From the NCBI GenBank assembly GCA_013146195.2, contig CM028377.1, forward strand, positions 35,097,632 to 35,161,631: a stretch of 64,000 nucleotides of DNA, in the 5' to 3' direction. Shown piece after piece: positions 32,357 to 42,541 of this stretch; the stretch's first letter is position 1; the number at the start of each line of letters is the position of its first letter. The notes under the pieces are model-generated. The model made no database searches, was not told where the DNA came from, and saw nothing but the letters and a program-made list of their open reading frames with translations. A program made the translations under genes and the position numbers. The stretch is from Codonopsis lanceolata. Lineage: Eukaryota; Streptophyta; Magnoliopsida; Asterales; Campanulaceae.

Positions 32357-33302
32357 ATGGTAAGACAAATCTAACCCAGAATCGTTTATTTTCGTCAAAA
32401 TTTCATGCTAAATGGTCAAATTTTTGATTTTACTAAATTTGGGGTTTCTATGCATGAAATATCTGCCATTGTTAACTGTTGAAGACTCTCCCAACTGAGA
32501 ACTTGTTAACCGCTGCAAGAATCTATCTTTGCCAACGATTTCCTTCATCTGTTATATTTGTTTTAACTATGTTCGTTGAAATTCCGTTCGGTACTGTCTA
32601 TTGTTTGTATTTCATTTCCAAGTATATGTTTCTCCTCAATAGATTGTTGAAATTCCTAAATTTCTGAGCTCCAATTTTGTATCTTGGTCAAAATTGGGAA
32701 TTTCATGTCTTCCCAAACTTTGCCCTAATTTTTTCTTTTCTTATTTTGTTCAGGCTAAATCATCTGCTGCTGGTTCATCTTTCGCATCTGCATCTGCTTC
32801 AGCTGCTGCAACCCCGACACCTTCACAAGCCTCAGCTTCTGAAGTTGAGATACCCAACTTGCCGGACACCATGTATCATCGTGGAATGTGCATCGATGTA
32901 GCTACTGTTCGTGCATATGCCTCTGGTATCAAGATAGTTGATGACCTGAACTAGTCCGGACTTCTTCCTCTCTTCCTGCTGGATGACAATGATGGCTACA
33001 ACAATCAATTGACAGAAGAGTTCTACCAACACGCCACTGTCGATAGCTCCCGAGGCTCCATCTTAGGCAATGTATGTGGTGTACATCTCTCTAACCGCTG
33101 CTCGCATCGCCAAAATAGTTGGTGTGGAATTTGATGGTCCAACTGAGCTCTCCGAGTAAGAAATGGCCACTGCTTGGTCTTACATGCGTGGTGAAGGAAC
33201 CCCCAAAGAGCCTCAAGGAAAGATGAAACAAATCTTGTTCAATGATGATGTGTACTTCATCAGTCACCTCATTGACAAAAGCATGATCTTCAAAAACGAG
33301 AC
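32357..33302 (+). pseudogene. Extra (env-like) ORF of the SIRE-like element, spliced, interrupted
   Basis: ATG 32357-32359 is immediately followed by a consensus donor (GTAAGAC). An acceptor TTGTTCAG ends at 32753, and the frame resumes with AKSSAAGSSFASASASAAAT, a Ser/Ala-rich N-terminus, then EIPNLPDTMYHRGMC. After a TAG (32952-32954) and an indel near 33070 the similarity continues: TEEFYQHATVDSSRGSI, ISLTAARIAKIVGVEFDGP, EMATAWSYMRGEGTP, LFNDDVYFISHLIDKS. The last blocks resemble proteins annotated as putative plant transposon proteins. SIRE/Maximus copia elements often have such an additional ORF after pol, sometimes called envelope-like, of unproven function. The LARD-like element cuts it at 33303. 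No membrane segment or signal peptide is obvious. Confidence 0.55.
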
Positions 33303-34250
33303 TGTAGACACCCCAAATTCGTACCCCCATTTTATATTGTCAATTAAATATTGCAAAATGAACTACTAATTATCTCTTGTATGTTTCAGGAACAAATGTA
33401 CAAAAAGATAAATAAAACAAAAATCAAAAAGAAAAGAAAATAAAAAAGAAACAAAAATCAAAGAGAAAAGAAAACGAAAAAAAGAAGAAAAAAAAAGAAA
33501 AAGAAAAGGAAAAAAGGGCATCAGCCGCCCCTTCCTATTTCCCCTCCAAATTCCACCACCCATTCCTTCCCCCCTAAGCATTAATCCCACTATATATATA
33601 AATACTCCCTCACTCCAGCGAACTCTCACAATCCCTCACTCTCAAATTTTCCTCACAAATTATCTCTCTCCCAAAAACCCAACAGCCCCCTCCCTCACTC
33701 ACACACTCACATATATATACTCCCTCACTCACGCGGCCCCTTTCCCTCATTCCCTCACTCACCCGCACATATACTCCCTCCAGTCGGCCCACTCACCCAC
33801 ACATATACTCCCTCCATTTCGGCAGCCCCCTCCCACACACACAACCCGCACACACACACAACACACATACATAAACACACACACACTTAAACACACACTG
33901 TCACGCCGCCCGATTTCGGGACAAAAAATCAACAAAAACAAGCGATTCTGTTGCACGCCGCCCGAATCCCCGCAACAAAATCAACAAATACAAGCAGTCA
34001 CGCTGCCCGAATCCCCGCAACAACAACAACAAAATCAACAAATACAAGCGGTTACGCTGCCCAAATCCTCACCACCTTTACCCATTCTAGGTAAAGCGCA
34101 ACACTCCATCTACACAACACAAACAACACAAACAACACACACAACACACACAACAACAACAACAACAAAAAAGACTCACTCTCCCTGAAGGACAGAGCGA
34201 GCACACCCTAGTTCGTTAGTAGGTAAGTTTTAAATTTATTATCTCTTAAA

Positions 34251-34540
34251 AGTATTATTTCCAATCCGGCCCAATGTAGATATATAAGCAGTTGTGCTGC
34301 CCGGATTTAGTTAGGAAATAGTACTAAATATAGCCGTTATTATGGCCAAATATTTTCAGATATATTTGTAATTATTTGCTTTATTTATTTATTAAAGTCT
34401 TTACTTATAAAAGTATTATTTCCAATCCGGTCCAATGTAGATATATAAGCAGTTATGCTGCCCGGATTTAGTTAGGAAATAATACTAAATGTAGCCGTTA
34501 TTATGGCAAAATATTTTCAAGTATATTTGTGATTATTTGT
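34251..34540. repeat. 161-bp tandem duplication in the LARD LTR
   Basis: AGTATTATTTCCAATCCGG starts at 34251 and 34412. Both copies include CAGTTRTGCTGCCCGGATTT and TAGCCGTTATTATGGC. They differ at few positions. Confidence 0.9.
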
Positions 34541-34814
34541 AAAAGAGACGGTTGCAAGTCCGTAAATAATATAGATGTAGTGGATGTATTTGTAGGCAGT
34601 TAATGCTTTATTTATCTGTTAAATAAATATAACAACAAGCATACTTTAGCCAAAAACCGTTTTGAGACCGAAAGGGCGAGTTGGGTGCCTAGCACCTTCC
34701 CAACTCGTAACTTAGCCTCCGAACCCATTTTTATTATCTCTGGTTTTTTTTTTTTTGGGTTTTGCTTTATTTATTCCTTAAAATAAAGATGGCGACTCTA
34801 AAACATCTTGGATC

Positions 34815-35300
34815 CAGTGGGGCCTCGCAACATCTTTCTTTGCACTTTCACGTTCTCCCCTAAAAAAGGGAAAATGAGAATGGAAAGGTGATGTATTCCT
34901 ATGTCCTGGTATCCCCTAAACAAGGGATAACTTGACGTAGAAAACCCAAAGCACCCATAGTGATCTGAGATAGGCCATAAGGCTATTTTCATAAAATCCA
35001 TAGTGGGGGCGCTGCAACATTCTTTCCTTGCACTTTCACGTTTTCCCCTAAAAAAGGGAAAATGAGAATAGATGGGTGATGCATTCCCATATCCTGGTAT
35101 CCCCTAAAAAAGGGATAACTTGATGCGGGAAACCCAAAGCTCTCATATTGGATCAAAATCCACTAAAGGCAACCGAGGCGCATTCCAACGCGCTATTCCG
35201 ACAGCACTCCTCTCGCACTTTTGATTTCGTCCTCCCCTAAAAAAGGGAGGGTGGAACGAGAGCAGTGGATGTCACCGCATCCGCACGTACGCGCACCCCT
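34815..35300. repeat. Hairpin-bearing repeat units in the LARD LTR
   Basis: Two roughly 185-base units (near 34815 and 35000) share TTTGCACTTTCACG or TTGCACTTTCACG, then TCCCCTAAAAAAGGG hairpins and TCCTGGTATCCCCTA. A third, more diverged unit begins near 35190. A partial copy of the primer-site string, TGGCGACTCT, stands at 34789-34798 ahead of the first unit. Confidence 0.75.
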
Positions 35301-35348
35301 ATCCAAGGGCCTGCGGGGCGTGGGAGCACGTTTTCCGGGAACCCACAG

Positions 35349-35366
35349 TGGCGACTCTGCTGGGGA
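35349..35366 (+). promoter_or_regulatory. Primer-binding site, Ogre/Tat tRNA-Arg type
   Basis: TGGCGACTCTGCTGGGGA one base after the LTR. Ogre-type gypsy elements use a tRNA-Arg primer site of this form. It is the main reason for relating this element to Ogre. Confidence 0.75.
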
Positions 35367-35739
35367 GATCGTTTTTATTTTAATAAATAAAAATGGAGGG
35401 CTAGACTTAGTAACCAAAACTTTTTTTTTCGTTTCTGGCTAAAGTATGTTTGTTATATTAATTTAAACAGTTGAATATTGCGTTCCTTTAACATCCGTGT
35501 CTATATTTGTGGATATGATCCTCCATCTTGCAGCAGTTTCATTTCAAATACTGTTACGGATATACTTGAAAATATTCGTATTTTTTGAAAAAAAAAATTT
35601 GCAAAAAAAAAAATTATATATGCAATATTTTACGTGCAGTAATTTCCGGGCAGCACAACAAAAGGGCCGGGGCTTTATTTAAAAAAAATCTTTTCATTTT
35701 CGGCCTTATATTATTTTATTCTGCTTTATTTTCATTATG

Positions 35740-35741
<2 letters not shown>

Positions 35742-35803
<62 letters not shown>
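35742..35803. repeat. (AT)n microsatellite
   Basis: About 62 bases of pure AT dinucleotide repeat. Confidence 0.98.
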
Positions 35804-35806
<3 letters not shown>

Positions 35807-36411
35807 TTCATTATGTCATTTTATTTTGGGGATTATGACCCATTTGTAATTAATAGGGATAGATAGATTCCCCACTTTTCTTTTTATTTTTTAAATATGA
35901 TTGCCTGCTTGTTCGCGCTCAAACTAAAAAAAGCTGAGAAAATCTACAAAAAACAGCAAGATAGGCCATATCTGTTTTATTTTTACCTTTTAAAAAAAAT
36001 CAAAAAAAAAATCAGAAACAAAAAAATTTCTTTCCTTTAAATCTTGCGTTGTGCTTATACATATTGGGATCTTTGTTATTTTTCTTTGGTACCACTAACA
36101 ATTTTGCAGGGGCTGAAAAATAAAAAAAATGACTTTTATCATTTACTCTCCTGAGAGGATTGTCCAGAGGTACGTAATCGTTACATCTCATTTCAAAAAT
36201 AAATAAAAAACAAAAAAAATGAGTTTTCTAGCAATAAAAAAAATCTCGTGTAAAGTTTTCTTTTCATTTAAATATATAATCGTTTCTTTTTGCAAAAAAA
36301 AAAAATTTGTTCTTTCAAAAAAATAAAAAATAAAAAAAAAATCTCTATTCTTCCAAATTCAAAATTCAACAAAAAATAAATTAGCAAAATGAAAATTTCT
36401 CGGTCAGAATT

Positions 36412-36455
36412 GAACTACGATGACCTGAGCCTCGAAATGAGGAACGTAGGCAGCC
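36412..36455 (+). repeat. GAACTACG...ACGTAGGCAGCC hairpin module, copy A
   Basis: GAACTACG, a short stem (CCTCGAAATGAGG), then AACGTAGGCAGCC. The same layout recurs at 40643 and 40830. Confidence 0.7.
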
Positions 36456-38769
36456 TTCGGGTTCGGTCAAATGCTTTGATTTACTCTTCAAAAAAAAAAA
36501 GAAGGTTTTTCTATGTGTTTCTTTTTGTTTCCAAAAACATGAAAAGACAAGACAAAACCCCCTCACCACTATTCTTAATCTCCAAATTCATATTCCCTCT
36601 TCACCTCTCATAAATGTATCACTAAGTTGATAAGTGCATCTTTCATTCTCGACTTAAAAAAAAATCAGTAAGTCCTACTTCGAGATGTTAAGGTCTGCCA
36701 CAAAAAAAATGCAAAAAAAAAATGCAAAAAAAAAACACATAAAAAAAAAAAGACCGATAGGGAGCCAGAAAAGAAATGAGAGCTGGAAAAGCCAAGAAAG
36801 CAGAAAAATCTGGAAAGGCAGGAAATCCAGAAAAGGCCGACTCCAGGATCATAAGCAACAATTCAAGACTAGGGGCTTTCAAAACCCAGGGGTATCTCTT
36901 TTGCTCATATTGATGCCTATAGCACATCCTTGCAGAGTATGCTCATGAATCCATTTGGTCTCCGTCATTTCAAAAGTCCAACCATGTCCTCAGATCGAGC
37001 TTTGCAAAGGTATCTATCTATATTTGAATCTGATAAATTCTTACTAGCTTGTCGAGTCTTCTTCCTGATCTCTGAGCACATATCGCCAAAGTATTTGTAA
37101 AAAAAAAAAAGAATGATGACGAGTCGACTCGTGTAAAAACATGATAAAACTGCACGAGTTGGTGATGAGTCATTTCAAGAATATGGACCCACAAACCATT
37201 AAAATGTAAGTTCGATAAAGCAACCTTCTGTCTTGGTGAAAGGTCATCTTCGACCCATTGCGACCGAGCTATTAAATGGCACACTAGGGGCTTCCAACCA
37301 TACACTAAACCTCTTCCAAATACCTGAACAAATCAACCACATACCAAAGCCTAACCATCTCTAAGAGCCGACCTCTCAAACTGGGTCGCTCCACCCTTAT
37401 ATATATCCACCAAGAGTGACAACCCTTTTTATCCCAAGAGAGAGAAGACAGATATCTCTTCAAGCACTCTCCAAAACTGCTCCGAGAGGTCAACAAAAAA
37501 AAAAGAAAAAAAAGAAGCCTCTCTTGAGAGATTTTCTCAAAATTTCTCTCTCGCAAAAAAAAAAAAAGAAAAAAAAGAGAGAGAAAAAGAAAAAAAAAAG
37601 AAGAAGCCTCTCCTGAGCAACTTCCTCAAAATCTCTCGCTCACAAAAAAAAAAGAGAAGGAAAAAGATCAATCACTCTTGGACCACCCCATAACCCACAA
37701 CCAAAGCCAAAAGCCGACCTCCCAACCATATCCACAACCAGGTCCAAAAACCAACTTTCTATCCAAACCCATAGCCTAAAAAGCTAGCCAATGGTCCCTC
37801 TGACCACCTTTCAAAAAAAAAAAAAACAAACAAACAAACAAATCCACAGCCCAAAATACCTTTGAATCAGAGGCCAATCAAATCCTCAACCATAAAGCTA
37901 ATCCATCCCAAACACTTAAACACTACACCCTAACCTAGTTGCAACTTATAGCTCTGTTTCAATCGGTTGTAACGTGATCTGGATCCAGGACAAAATTCCT
38001 TGCTAAAGACACATGAAATTATCAAAAGATAAATGTTAAGTAGGGTCCATGAAACTCATGATACTTGGCGATAAACTCTGGATCATGACTCTTCTTTTTG
38101 TCCATTAGAGTCATCCTCTTTCTCTAAGCATACTCATTTCTATCTCCCACAAAAAGTCTCTCCAAATCGAGTCTGTCTGTGGCTGTCCCTAGTTAATTTC
38201 TCCAGGAACATTCCAGTCATGCAAAATTTGGTTGATCAAATTCATCCTGGGGCTTCTCCCGCCAAACTCATTGGATACATAAAGACTCATCGTCTCTAGA
38301 AGCAGCTGTCATTTCCATCTCTGCCTGAAGAAACGAAGAAACTACAAATGCATGATCCTTCGAAAACAAGCGGCTTATCTTCGCATGCATTGAAAGACTG
38401 GCTCCCTATAAGGTAAAAGCTCGCTAGGTTGAAAACCCGAAAGGGCGGCCTAGGCAAAAGTTAGAGCACAAAAAAAAAAAAAAAACAAAGCAAAGAAAAA
38501 AAAAGTGGCCCCTCTGAGGTATCGACTAGTAGGATTTACTAATCTTCTGATTGAATTCCTTTCTTGAATGATGCACTAGTCAAAAGACTGAAAAATGACC
38601 CAGCATCCCATTCACCTCCATCACCATCAACTCCTATATTCATAACTCTTCAAAGCCAACCTGAAGCCACATCCTAATCTCTCTTATCACATCTGCATCC
38701 CTTGACCCATCTTGTCTTAACATGTTTAAGAAACAAATGATTCACATGCACATTTAATTTTTTTTTAAA

Positions 38770-38985
38770 TCCCCAGTATGCAGCAAGTGCAGCAAGAGCA
38801 ACGAAGAGCAGCATAAAGTAGCAAGAGCAGCAAAGAGCAACATAAGATATCAAGTGCATCAAGAGCAGCAAAAAGCAACGTAAGATAGCAAGTGCAGCAA
38901 GAGCAGCGAAGAGCATAGCAAGCGCAACAAAAGCAGTAAAGAGCAGCATAATACAACAAATACAACAAAGCAGCAATAGCAGATG
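38770..38985. repeat. AGCARGAGCAGCAAAGAGCA-type degenerate repeat
   Basis: Imperfect reiterations of a GCA-rich unit with internal AACATAAGAT or AACGTAAGAT spacers. The open minus-strand frames over it are by-products of the low-complexity composition. Confidence 0.75.
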
Positions 38986-39004
38986 GTCGCAAAAGCAAAG
39001 AAAA

Positions 39005-39152
39005 GCACTTGCACCGCAGCACTTGTTTGATTAGCATCGCTGCACTTGCACCACAGCATTCGTTTGTTTAGCATCGCAGCGCTGGCACCGCAACATTTGT
39101 TTGTTTAGCATCGCAGCACTTGCACCGCAGCACTTGTTTGATTAGCATCGCA
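39005..39152. repeat. 37-bp tandem repeat, four copies
   Basis: Four head-to-tail 37-base units beginning GCACTTGCACCGCAGC or close variants and ending TTAGCATCGCA/T. They start at 39005, 39042, 39079 and 39116. Adjoining CACCGCAACACTT fragments recur near 39180 and 40790. Confidence 0.9.
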
Positions 39153-40420
39153 AGGGCAAACCAAAGCACTTGTTTGTTAGCACCGCAACACTTCTTCCCC
39201 AGCATGAAAAAGCAAGAACTGCGGAAATAGCCAAATCAGCTGAACCAGCAGCAGCAGTCAAAGCATGAAAGGTAAGAAAGGTAAGGTTTGCTTATTCTAC
39301 CTTCATAAATAATAGAAAAATCTTTTTCAAAAAGGTTTTGTTCAAAAAAAAAAGAAGGATTATATGTATTGTTTTGCATCTAAATAAACGTTTTTGCATT
39401 CTAGGCATTACAAAAGTGTGTTTTGCATTTTAAAGATATGTACTGCATTTTTGCATTGTATGCATGATAGAATAAAAGAAGTGCTCATACATCATGTTAG
39501 TAGGCATCCTATAATTTTTCTGCATTACATTTGCATCAAATAAAGTAGTACATGCATCCATTATTTGCATTCATTATCCAATAAGCTGCATTACGGGTGC
39601 GCTAAAAAGAAAATAAAATGCCACCACTCATGAAAATAAATATTCCCATGGCATTCACTATATCCCTGCAGCATAAGCATGCATCATGAAGCCCCATTTG
39701 CATTTATAGTATAAATCATGCATAATAAGGTCAAGTAATGACCACTAGTTTAATCAGGCATCGTAAAAATAAATCATATAAATTTCATGCATCATTGCTT
39801 AATTGCATCATTTAGGCATAGATAGGACATGCATAAGCATTAATAATAAAGTCAGGAATGCTTCAAAAGTGCCAAAAAGTGCCAAAATCTAGCAGATCTG
39901 AAGTATATCCAGGCAGAAAAAAAAAACAAACAAACAAAAAACAAAAATATCGGGAAAGGGGAAAATGCATGTACAAGAAAAGAAAGGAAAAATTTTCAGG
40001 TACATTGCAACAAGAAAAAAAAATGTGGCGGTAGAAGAAGAAACTTCGGCTGAAGCTAGAAAATGAAGCAAAAAGAAAACAGTAGCAAAGAAAAGATGAT
40101 CTCAGCTAGAACCAAAAGATGTGGCAGCAATGAAAGGAAATTTCTAACCAAGGTTAGAAAAAGCAGCAAAGAAAAATGCAACAGCATCAAGAAAAATTTT
40201 CCAACTAAAGCCGAAAACATAGCGGGACAGGGGAACAGATTTTCCAGCGAAGGTTGGAACAGTGATAAAAAGAAAAATCCCCAGCAAAGTGCAGCGAAGA
40301 ACAACGTAAAGCAGCAAGCAGCAGCAGAGCAACATCAGCAGACAATTTGCCGCACGGGCATGACAAGGGTAAAGGAAAGGAAGGTATTTTCCTTTTTAAC
40401 AGTGCATTTGTTTGATGTTT

Positions 40421-40640
40421 GGAAACTTTCCTTTAAGGGGTACACAGCCCCGGATTGATAGGGAAAGGTTTTGTTCTCCGTTGAAGGCTGAGTTCCTGAG
40501 GAAGCAATGCATTCCATGCATTTTGGCTGTGTGGGAAACTTTCCTTTAAGGGGTACACAGCCCCAGATTTATAGGGAAAGGTCTTGTTCTCCAGTAGAGG
40601 CTGAGTTCCTAGGAAACAATTCACTCCGCATAGCCACAAG
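40421..40640. repeat. 112-bp tandem duplication
   Basis: GGAAACTTTCCTTTAAGGGG begins at 40421 and 40533. Both copies run through TACACAGCCCC, a GGGAAAGGTYTTGTTCTCC block and GGCTGAGTTCCT. Confidence 0.9.
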
Positions 40641-40642
40641 AC

Positions 40643-40689
40643 GAACTACGTTTGGTCTGATTCCTTGACTAAGGATACGTAGGCAGTCT
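40643..40689 (+). repeat. Hairpin module, copy B
   Basis: GAACTACGTTTGGTCTGA, stem TCCTTGACTAAGGA, then TACGTAGGCAGTCTA. Confidence 0.75.
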
Positions 40690-40829
40690 ATCATGGTAGA
40701 CGCGACCATCACATCACATATTTACCCTTGTCGTACTCATTTGATAAAGCTTTGCCGCACTTGCTCATTTAGTATTGCCGTACTTCCACCGCAACACTTA
40801 CACCGCAACATTTAATCCCCGGCTGAGCC

Positions 40830-40876
40830 GAACTACGTTTGGTCTGATTTCTTTTATTAAGGGATACGTAGGCAGC
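40830..40876 (+). repeat. Hairpin module, copy C
   Basis: GAACTACGTTTGGTCTGA, a stem formed by TTCTTTTATTAAGGGA, then TACGTAGGCAGCCTA. It is nearly identical to copy B, 187 bases away. Confidence 0.75.
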
Positions 40877-41038
40877 CTATTTCGATAGGTCCGACCATTG
40901 CAACATAAAAATATTTGCATATCTGATTTACTTCTTCCCTAGCATTTCTTATCTCGAATTTGGGAGTCTATCTTATCAACGATGTTGGTTTACTTGGTAA
41001 GCTTCAGGTTACCCGTAAACTCCATCGTTGAGGGGCTC

Positions 41039-41497
41039 TGTAGACACCCCAAATTTGTACCCCTATTTTATATTGTCAATTAAATATTGCAAAATGAACT
41101 ACTAATTATCTCTTGTATGTTTCAGGAACAAAGGTACAAAAAGATAAATAAAACAAAAATCAAAAAGAAAAGAAAGTAAAAAAGAAACAAAAATCAAAGA
41201 GAAAAGAAAACGAAAAAAAGAAGAAAAACAAAAAGAAAAGGAAAAGGAAAAAAGGGCATCAGCCGCCCCTTCCTATTTCCCCCTCCAGCCGGTCACCCAC
41301 CCATTCCTTCCCCCCTAAGCATTAATCCCACTATGTATATAAATACTCCCTCACTCCAGCGAACTCTCACAATCCCTCACTCTCAAATTTTCCTCACAAA
41401 TTCTCTCTCTCCCAAAAACCCAACAGCCCCCTCCCTCACTCACACACTCACATATATATACTCCCTCACTCACGCGGCCCCTCTCCCTCATTCCCTC
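41039..41497 (+). mobile_element. 3' LTR of the LARD-like element, first 459 bases
   Basis: Begins TGTAGACACCCCAAATTTG after a purine-rich GAGGGGCTC. It matches 33303-33755 closely, with small differences such as CCGGTCACCCACCC near 41290. It stops within CTCCCTCATTCCCTC, where the next element starts. The missing remainder would lie beyond that element, outside the window or the gap. Confidence 0.9.
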
Positions 41498-42193
41498 TGT
41501 GACGCCCCGCTCCTTCGTTGTCTCGGTTTACGTGCTATACTTGCACCTCTTCCCTTGTCCTCAGTATGTTTGGTTTGCGAGAGGGTCTAGATATGTTTGA
41601 AAGATCATTTTAAGACCAAAACATTATTAAGAGACTCCATATAGTTGTTGACTTGCTGAAGTCACAAGTCGTGACTCGACGATAGTCGGAATGCGACGCG
41701 ATTGAGGGTTTACTTCCGTTTTGTGTTCGTGACCTCGGTTTGGGTCCTAGATCTCTTTAAGATGGTTTGTTAACATGTTTAGATGTGTTAGACTTCAAGT
41801 TGGAAGTGTTCCTTAAGTGTAGCGACGATTTGGAAGTTTTGGAGATAGCGTTCGTCTCTATCGCGTAGTTCGGGAATCGAGTCGCGTAATCGCCTCTCCT
41901 TCGGGATTCTTATTCCCCTAGTTGTTATTCAACTCTCTAGAAGTGTTTAAGCTTCTTCATTAGCCCTTAGACTTGCCTTAAAAGTCTCCTTTCATTGCTC
42001 GTTAGATTTCGAGTTCGTTCGTCGTCCCGGTTGCACATTGTTGCACCCCTTCCCGGTTTCGCTCCGAGTTGTTTCGGGAGTTGTTTGGGTGTGTTTTAGA
42101 CTTGTTTTGAGTTGGGTTAGACCCTAGAATGGTTGCCCATAAGTTTGGGATCATTTAGATCAAGTTTAGACCAATTTTGGAGGTTCAGGAGCC

Positions 42194-42301
42194 GAGGCGC
42201 CCGCCTCGCATGGAGTGAGGCGCCCGCCTCAAGTACTGAGAGCACCCTTGTGCAGAAAAGACCTGAGGCGGCCGCATGGATCTAGGTGAGGCGCCCGCCT
42301 C
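42194..42301. repeat. Three GAGGCGCCCGCCTC inverted repeats in U3
   Basis: Exact 14-base strings at 42194-42207, 42217-42230 and 42288-42301, each a GAGGCG/CGCCTC inverted repeat around CC. A degenerate copy lies near 42265. They lie 230-340 bases upstream of the TATA box, in otherwise AT-rich sequence. Confidence 0.9.
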
Positions 42302-42532
42302 ACCTGCAGAACTGCTACGGGATTTTTCTTCCCCTGTTTTGAGCTAGGTCGTGAAATGCCTATCCTACCCCCTTTAAACCCCCTCTAAACCCTTCCTAAC
42401 TACCCACACTTAGTCCTAATCAAGTCCTAACACTAATTAGAGGTTAATTTAGTTTGATTAAGTGTTTGATTACTCCCTAACATTCACTAATTGCACTTGA
42501 GAAATCCCCTTTGTGCCCTTCTCTTGATTGGA

Positions 42533-42541
42533 GGTATAAAT
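42533..42541 (+). promoter_or_regulatory. TATA box of the long LTR
   Basis: GTATAAATA in the sense orientation of the element, followed by a GA-rich leader (AGAGAGAGAGAG, around 42603). Confidence 0.6.

Larger units (their letters stand above)
33303..35347 (+). mobile_element. 5' LTR of an Ogre-related LARD-like element
   Basis: Begins TGTAGACACCCCAAATTCG and ends CCCACA just before a primer site. The first 450 bases recur almost unchanged at 41039-41497. It carries an A-rich tract (33406-33520), CTCCCTCACTCA repeats (33600-33830) and three ACGCYGCCCGAATCC units (33900-34075). A 161-bp tandem duplication (34251/34412) follows, then a block with GTTGGGTGCCTAGCACCTTCC, common in plant Ogre-type LTRs. 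About three degenerate units with CCCCTAAAAAAGGG hairpins (34815-35300) end it. No ORF of meaning. Confidence 0.85.
35348..41038 (+). mobile_element. Internal region of the LARD-like element, non-coding
   Basis: About 5.7 kb between the two LTR copies contains no gag, protease, RT, RNase H or integrase signature in any frame. It is rich in poly-A/poly-T runs, A-rich purine tracts and small repeats. Large LTRs, an intact primer site, a purine tract before the 3' LTR and a long non-coding interior fit the definition of a LARD, which must borrow proteins, here probably from an Ogre/Tat-type partner. Degradation of a former coding region cannot be excluded, but no trace of one is visible. Confidence 0.7.

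Noticed and set aside
38674..39074. Leu/Cys/Ala-rich minus-strand ORFs resembling membrane proteins
   Set aside because: Low-complexity translation of the GCA-rich repeat. Three frames overlap with the same composition.
39005..39152. Regular 37-bp repeats as a CRISPR array
   Set aside because: The units are head to tail without unique spacers, in plant retroelement DNA.
40063..40458. 131-codon Lys-rich ORF in the LARD interior
   Set aside because: Low-complexity A-rich sequence with no domain. The frame includes the start of the 112-bp duplication and has no support as a gene.
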